Source of the DNA: Porphyrobacter sp. SLTP
GTDB taxonomy: Bacteria; Pseudomonadota; Alphaproteobacteria; Sphingomonadales; Sphingomonadaceae
DNA: 64,000 nucleotides
Direction of reading: 5' to 3'
NCBI RefSeq assembly: GCF_009905735.1
Contig: NZ_JAAALE010000003.1
Coordinates: 124,001 to 188,000, forward strand
Shown here piece after piece: positions 61,104 through 64,000 of the stretch. Under the pieces are notes generated by a model that had not been told where the DNA came from, did no database searches, and worked only from the letters and a program-made list of their open reading frames with translations. The translations under genes were made by a program, and so were the position numbers. Position 1 is the first letter of the stretch; every line of letters begins with the position of its first letter.

Positions 61104-62077
61104 CCGGCCCCGCTCCCATCGAACGCAGGATCGTGCGCTACGGCGATCTGGTGCCCTGCCGCGATGCCTTCATCGACACCCGTTCGCCCGGATCGGATCA
61201 GAAAGAAAACTTCACCATCATCGGCCCCGGTGTTGCCGAGAACCCGAACCAACACGTCCACATCAGCGAACCCCACGGCTTCAACATCGGCGGCGCGCGC
61301 CAGCCGCCGCGTTGCCTCAATTCACAGCACAGCCACGAGACGGTGGAGGTGTTCTACGTCCACTCGGGCCGCTGGCGCTTCATGACCGGCGAGCGCGGGA
61401 CGGATGGGGAAGTGTTCATGGGGCCGGGCGATCTGATCTCGATCCCCACGCGCCTGTTCCGCGGGTTCGAGAATGTCGGTGAGGACACCGGCTTCCTGTG
61501 GGCGGTGCTGGGCGGCGATGATGCCGGGCATGTGATGTGGGCGCCCTATGTGTTCGACATGGCGCGCGATTACGGGCTGGTGCTGCTGGAAGACGGCACG
61601 CTTGTCGATACCGCCAAGGGTGAGACCATGCCGCCCCATGCGCGGCCCATGCCCGAGACCACGGCGCAGCAGGTCGCAGCGCTCGCGCAGGTGGATTCCG
61701 CCGCGCTCGCGCAATGCGTCATTCCGGCCGCCATGGCGCGACCCACAGCGTTGCATGCTGACACGCCGGGCGTTGCCGAGCGGTTGCTGATCGGCGCTGC
61801 GCCGATCGATTGGCCGCATGGTTTCACCGTCGCCGAAGTCGCCATCGCCCCGCGCGCCGCGATTGCTCCGCACCGACTCTCGGTGGCCGATGTGTGGTTC
61901 GTGCAGGACGGCAATGTCGTCGTCACCATCGGCGACGAAGCGACCACCTGCGGCCCGGGCGATACCATCACCATCCCGCAAGGCGCGCCGCGGGCCATCA
62001 GCAATCGCGGTGCGGCAGAGGCGCGCGTGGTGCAGGTGCGCGGCGGCGATACGCTCCCCGTGCCCGAACCGGTCTGA
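61100..62077 (+). CDS. Bicupin domain protein
   Basis: 325 residues with no signal peptide. The first cupin has LNSQHSHETVEVFYVHSGRWRFMTG and EVFMGPGDLISIPTRLFRGFEN, including a His-x-His metal-type motif. The second has GFTVAEVAIAPRAAIAPHRLSVADVWFVQDGNVVVTIG and GPGDTITIPQGAPRAISN with fewer metal ligands. Layout is similar to bicupin dioxygenases, but with only one complete metal set it could be an oxygenase or isomerase. The start overlaps the NTF2 gene stop (ATGA) and the SDR gene begins 3 bp after its stop, so the cluster is translationally linked. Confidence 0.8.
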   Translation: MTGPAPIERRIVRYGDLVPCRDAFIDTRSPGSDQKENFTIIGPGVAENPNQHVHISEPHGFNIGGARQPPRCLNSQHSHETVEVFYVHSGRWRFMTGERGTDGEVFMGPGDLISIPTRLFRGFENVGEDTGFLWAVLGGDDAGHVMWAPYVFDMARDYGLVLLEDGTLVDTAKGETMPPHARPMPETTAQQVAALAQVDSAALAQCVIPAAMARPTALHADTPGVAERLLIGAAPIDWPHGFTVAEVAIAPRAAIAPHRLSVADVWFVQDGNVVVTIGDEATTCGPGDTITIPQGAPRAISNRGAAEARVVQVRGGDTLPVPEPV

Positions 62078-62080
62078 GCC

Positions 62081-62806
62081 ATGACCGGAGTGCTCGCAGG
62101 AAAACGCGCGCTGGTGACCGGGGCGAGCAAGGGTCTGGGCCGCGCAATCTGTCATGCGCTGGTGGGCGAGGGCGCCCATGTGACCGGCATTGCCCGCCCC
62201 TCGACCGAATTGGGCAGCCTGAGCGCGGAACTCGGTGATGCGTTCGAACCCTGGCCCTATGACGTCACCGGCGAGGAAGTGCTCGCCCGCATTGCCGCAG
62301 CGCCTGCCTTCGATCTCCTCGTCAACAATGCCGGGACCAATCGCCCGCAGCCCTTTGTCGAGGTCACGGACGAGGCGCTCGATCTGATGCTCGACCTCAA
62401 TGTCCGCAGCGCTTTCCGCATCGCCCGCGCGGCGGCGCGAAAGATGGAGCGCGGGGCGAGCATCATTCACATGACCAGCCAGATGGGCCATGTCGGATCG
62501 CCGGGCCGGACGGTCTATTGCATGACCAAGCACGCGCTCGAAGGGCTGTCCAAGGCGATGGCCGTGGAACTCGCGCCCGCTGGCATCCGGGTCAACTGCA
62601 TCGCGCCGACCTTCGTGAAAACGCCGCTGACGGAGAGCTTCTTCGCTGATCCCGCCTTTGCTGCCTTCGTTGACCGGATGATCCCGATGGGCGAACTTGC
62701 CACGCCCGATCACATTGCGGCCGCCGTCGTCTATCTCGCGTCGCCAGCGGCGGCGATGATCACCGGGCATAGCCTGGTGATCGACGGCGGCTGGACCGCG
62801 CAATAG
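62081..62806 (+). CDS. Short-chain dehydrogenase/reductase
   Basis: 241 residues. Rossmann nucleotide-binding TGASKGLGRAICHAL, NNAG (LLVNNAGTNRP), catalytic Ser in HMTSQMG, and Tyr-x-x-x-Lys in VYCMTKHALEG, followed by GIRVNCIAPTFVKTPLT and the C-terminal MITGHSLVIDGGWTAQ. A complete classical SDR that oxidises or reduces a hydroxyl or keto group with NAD(P)(H). The substrate is unknown but should be shared with the bicupin and NTF2 proteins encoded on each side in the same direction. Confidence 0.92.
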   Translation: MTGVLAGKRALVTGASKGLGRAICHALVGEGAHVTGIARPSTELGSLSAELGDAFEPWPYDVTGEEVLARIAAAPAFDLLVNNAGTNRPQPFVEVTDEALDLMLDLNVRSAFRIARAAARKMERGASIIHMTSQMGHVGSPGRTVYCMTKHALEGLSKAMAVELAPAGIRVNCIAPTFVKTPLTESFFADPAFAAFVDRMIPMGELATPDHIAAAVVYLASPAAAMITGHSLVIDGGWTAQ

Positions 62807-62830
62807 ACCCGATCCCGCAGGAGCCCGACA

Positions 62831-63889
62831 ATGCCCGAACCTGTCATGCGAGTGGCCACGACCGATATCACGGCGATGATGGCGCCCGGCTCGGAGCGAC
62901 GTATGGCGCTGCCGGGCTTCGCTGACGAATTCGTCGATTTCCCGCACTACATTATCCGCATCACCGAACGCATCTGGCACGACCGTGACGTTGATCTGTG
63001 CCTGCAATGGTATTCGGAAGACTGCGCGATCCATACGCTGGCCGGGCCGATCACTGGCGCGCAGACGGTGGTCGACAACACCCGGGCGACGCTCGCCGCC
63101 TTTCCTGACCGGCGGCTCGACGGTGACAACGTGATCTGGTCGGATGAGGGGGAGGGCAGCTTCCTCTCCTCGCATCTCATCACGTCCAAGATGACCAACC
63201 TTGGGGACAGTGATTTTGGCCCTGCCACCGGCAAGCGGGTGCTGGTGCGCACCATCGCCGATTGCCTGTGCCGGGAAAACCGCATCGTCGAAGAATGGCT
63301 GGTGCGCGACAATCTGGCGCTGGTGGAGCAGCTCGGCTTCGATCCGCAGGCCGTGGCGGAGCGGCAGGCGGCGGCGGATGCGGCGCGTGGGCGCTCGCTG
63401 GTTGCAGTGCTGGCGCCCTATCATGCCGCGGCGCTCGCCGCGCCCGACGCCGTGCCGCAGTCTGATGCGGCGCAGGTCGCGGTGGGGTTGCTTCGCGCTG
63501 TCTGGCAGGAGGGAGATGATGGGAAGGCGCGCGCGCTCTCCGATTTCCGGCTGAATGCCTGGGTGCCGGGCGGGCGGTTCCTGTACGGCCCCGATCAGAT
63601 GGCCGAATTTGGCGCTCCGATCCGCGCCGCCTTTGGCCCCCGTGCGCGGCTCAGGATCGAGCATATCGCCGAAGTGCCCTATCTGGGCGAAGCGCGCGAT
63701 GTCGCGGTGCGCTGGTCGCTAGTGGGCTGGCACGAGGGCGAGGGGCGCTATGGCACCCCCACCGGCGCGCCTCTGCTGATCATGGCGGTGAGCCACTTCC
63801 GGGTGATCGGTGACCGCGTCCGTGAGGAAGTCACCATCTGGGACGATGTCGCCGTGCTGCGGCAGATTGCCGGCCACTCGGCCGGTTGA
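62831..63889 (+). CDS. Second tandem NTF2/SnoaL-like domain protein
   Basis: 352 residues with AGGAG upstream of the ATG. Two NTF2-like domains: about 30-175 (DFPHYIIRITERIWHDRDVDLCLQWYSEDCAIHTLAGPITGAQ, ending VRTIADCLCRENRIVEEWLVRDNLALVEQLGF) and about 215-345 (FRLNAWVPGGRFLYGPDQMAEFGAPIRAAFGPRARLRIEHI, ending MAVSHFRVIGDRVREEVTIWDDVAVLRQI). It resembles the first cluster gene in architecture but is not closely similar. It ends the four-gene cluster and is followed by a terminator and a convergent TonB-dependent receptor. Confidence 0.82.
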   Translation: MPEPVMRVATTDITAMMAPGSERRMALPGFADEFVDFPHYIIRITERIWHDRDVDLCLQWYSEDCAIHTLAGPITGAQTVVDNTRATLAAFPDRRLDGDNVIWSDEGEGSFLSSHLITSKMTNLGDSDFGPATGKRVLVRTIADCLCRENRIVEEWLVRDNLALVEQLGFDPQAVAERQAAADAARGRSLVAVLAPYHAAALAAPDAVPQSDAAQVAVGLLRAVWQEGDDGKARALSDFRLNAWVPGGRFLYGPDQMAEFGAPIRAAFGPRARLRIEHIAEVPYLGEARDVAVRWSLVGWHEGEGRYGTPTGAPLLIMAVSHFRVIGDRVREEVTIWDDVAVLRQIAGHSAG

Positions 63890-63904
63890 TCGCCTTGGGT
63901 CGAC

Positions 63905-63935
63905 AAAAAAGGGGCGGGAGTGACCCCGCCCCTCT
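63905..63935 (-). terminator. Terminator between the NTF2 cluster and the receptor gene
   Basis: GGGGCGGG (63911-63918) pairs with CCCGCCCC (63925-63932). On the minus strand it is followed by TTTTTT (complement of 63905-63910), so it mainly ends the receptor gene; on the plus strand TCTTG follows. Confidence 0.8.
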
Positions 63936-63961
63936 TGCGACCCTGATGGGGTGGCTTTCGC

Positions 63962-64000
63962 TCAGAACCGGATACTGAGCAGCGCGCCCCACTGGCGCGG
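63962..64000 (-). CDS. TonB-dependent receptor, C-terminal end only
   Basis: The minus strand from the window edge encodes PRQWGALLSIRF and a TGA stop at 63962-63964. This ending (Pro-Arg-x-Trp-Gly then alternating residues and a final Phe) is the hallmark last barrel strand of TonB-dependent receptors. Only 12 residues are visible, so the substrate and length are unknown. It is convergent with the NTF2/bicupin/SDR cluster and could import its substrate. Confidence 0.7.
   Translation of the reverse strand, partial: PRQWGALLSIRF

Noticed and set aside
61322..63664. A 780-codon minus-strand frame opposite the bicupin/SDR/NTF2 genes
   Set aside because: Arg/His/Gly-rich shadow sequence spanning three real genes with clear motifs on the plus strand.

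Overview
The window is GC-rich (roughly two thirds G+C), densely coded DNA with alphaproteobacterial character. MipZ, a perfect alphaproteobacterial-type parS site, a CIRCE-controlled groESL operon, TonB/ExbB with three ExbD proteins, DUF4402/usher adhesin genes and many secreted sphingomonad-type proteins of unknown function suggest the order Sphingomonadales, perhaps Erythrobacteraceae. That placement is inferred from gene content and protein style; no 16S rRNA gene is present. It looks like chromosomal core sequence: there is no integrase, transposase or phage gene, and no CRISPR array.

Layout. 1-3.0 kb: a chaperone/usher surface-fibre operon on the minus strand (usher cut by the window edge). 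3.3-6.4 kb: a cytoplasmic hybrid histidine kinase overlapping a LuxR-type response regulator. 6.5-11.2 kb: a divergent pair of operons, exported truncated haemoglobin plus DUF3034 outer-membrane protein against a periplasmic cupredoxin plus a GGDEF-EAL protein. 11.3-14.7 kb: a tricorn-like S41 protease. 14.9-22.4 kb: a two-component system facing an LprI-like/DUF4424 pair, then three related exported cysteine-module proteins and a CopC-like protein. 22.6-29.9 kb: tRNA-Gly, panC, mipZ, a J-domain protein, phosphomannomutase, DUF2059 and a large DEXH helicase. 29.9-33.3 kb: tonB-exbB-exbD-exbD-exbD with a parS site between the last two exbD genes. 33.7-39.5 kb: an unknown secreted protein, homoserine dehydrogenase, two paralogous secreted proteins, glpX and a PhyH-type dioxygenase. 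39.6-44.2 kb: groESL, an MscS channel and a MATE transporter. 44.4-56.1 kb: rplJ-rplL on the minus strand and rpoB-rpoC on the plus strand, separated by a DUF2975/XRE cassette. 56.2-59.9 kb: gltX, a small SH3-like protein and serine dehydratase. 60.1-64.0 kb: a four-gene NTF2/bicupin/SDR/NTF2 cluster facing the 3' end of a TonB-dependent receptor.

The most unusual material is at 15-22.4 kb. Three tandem genes encode five copies of a four-cysteine module not recognised here as a named family. An inverted repeat just upstream of them shares a 10-base arm with an inverted repeat in the nearby kinase/regulator operon, so the two-component system may control the exported cluster. Other points of interest are the parS site, the split and inverted rplJL/rpoBC arrangement, a 33-bp dyad upstream of the XRE/DUF2975 operon, and the undefined NTF2/bicupin/SDR cluster. 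Functions are assigned from protein family recognition by eye; no database search was run.
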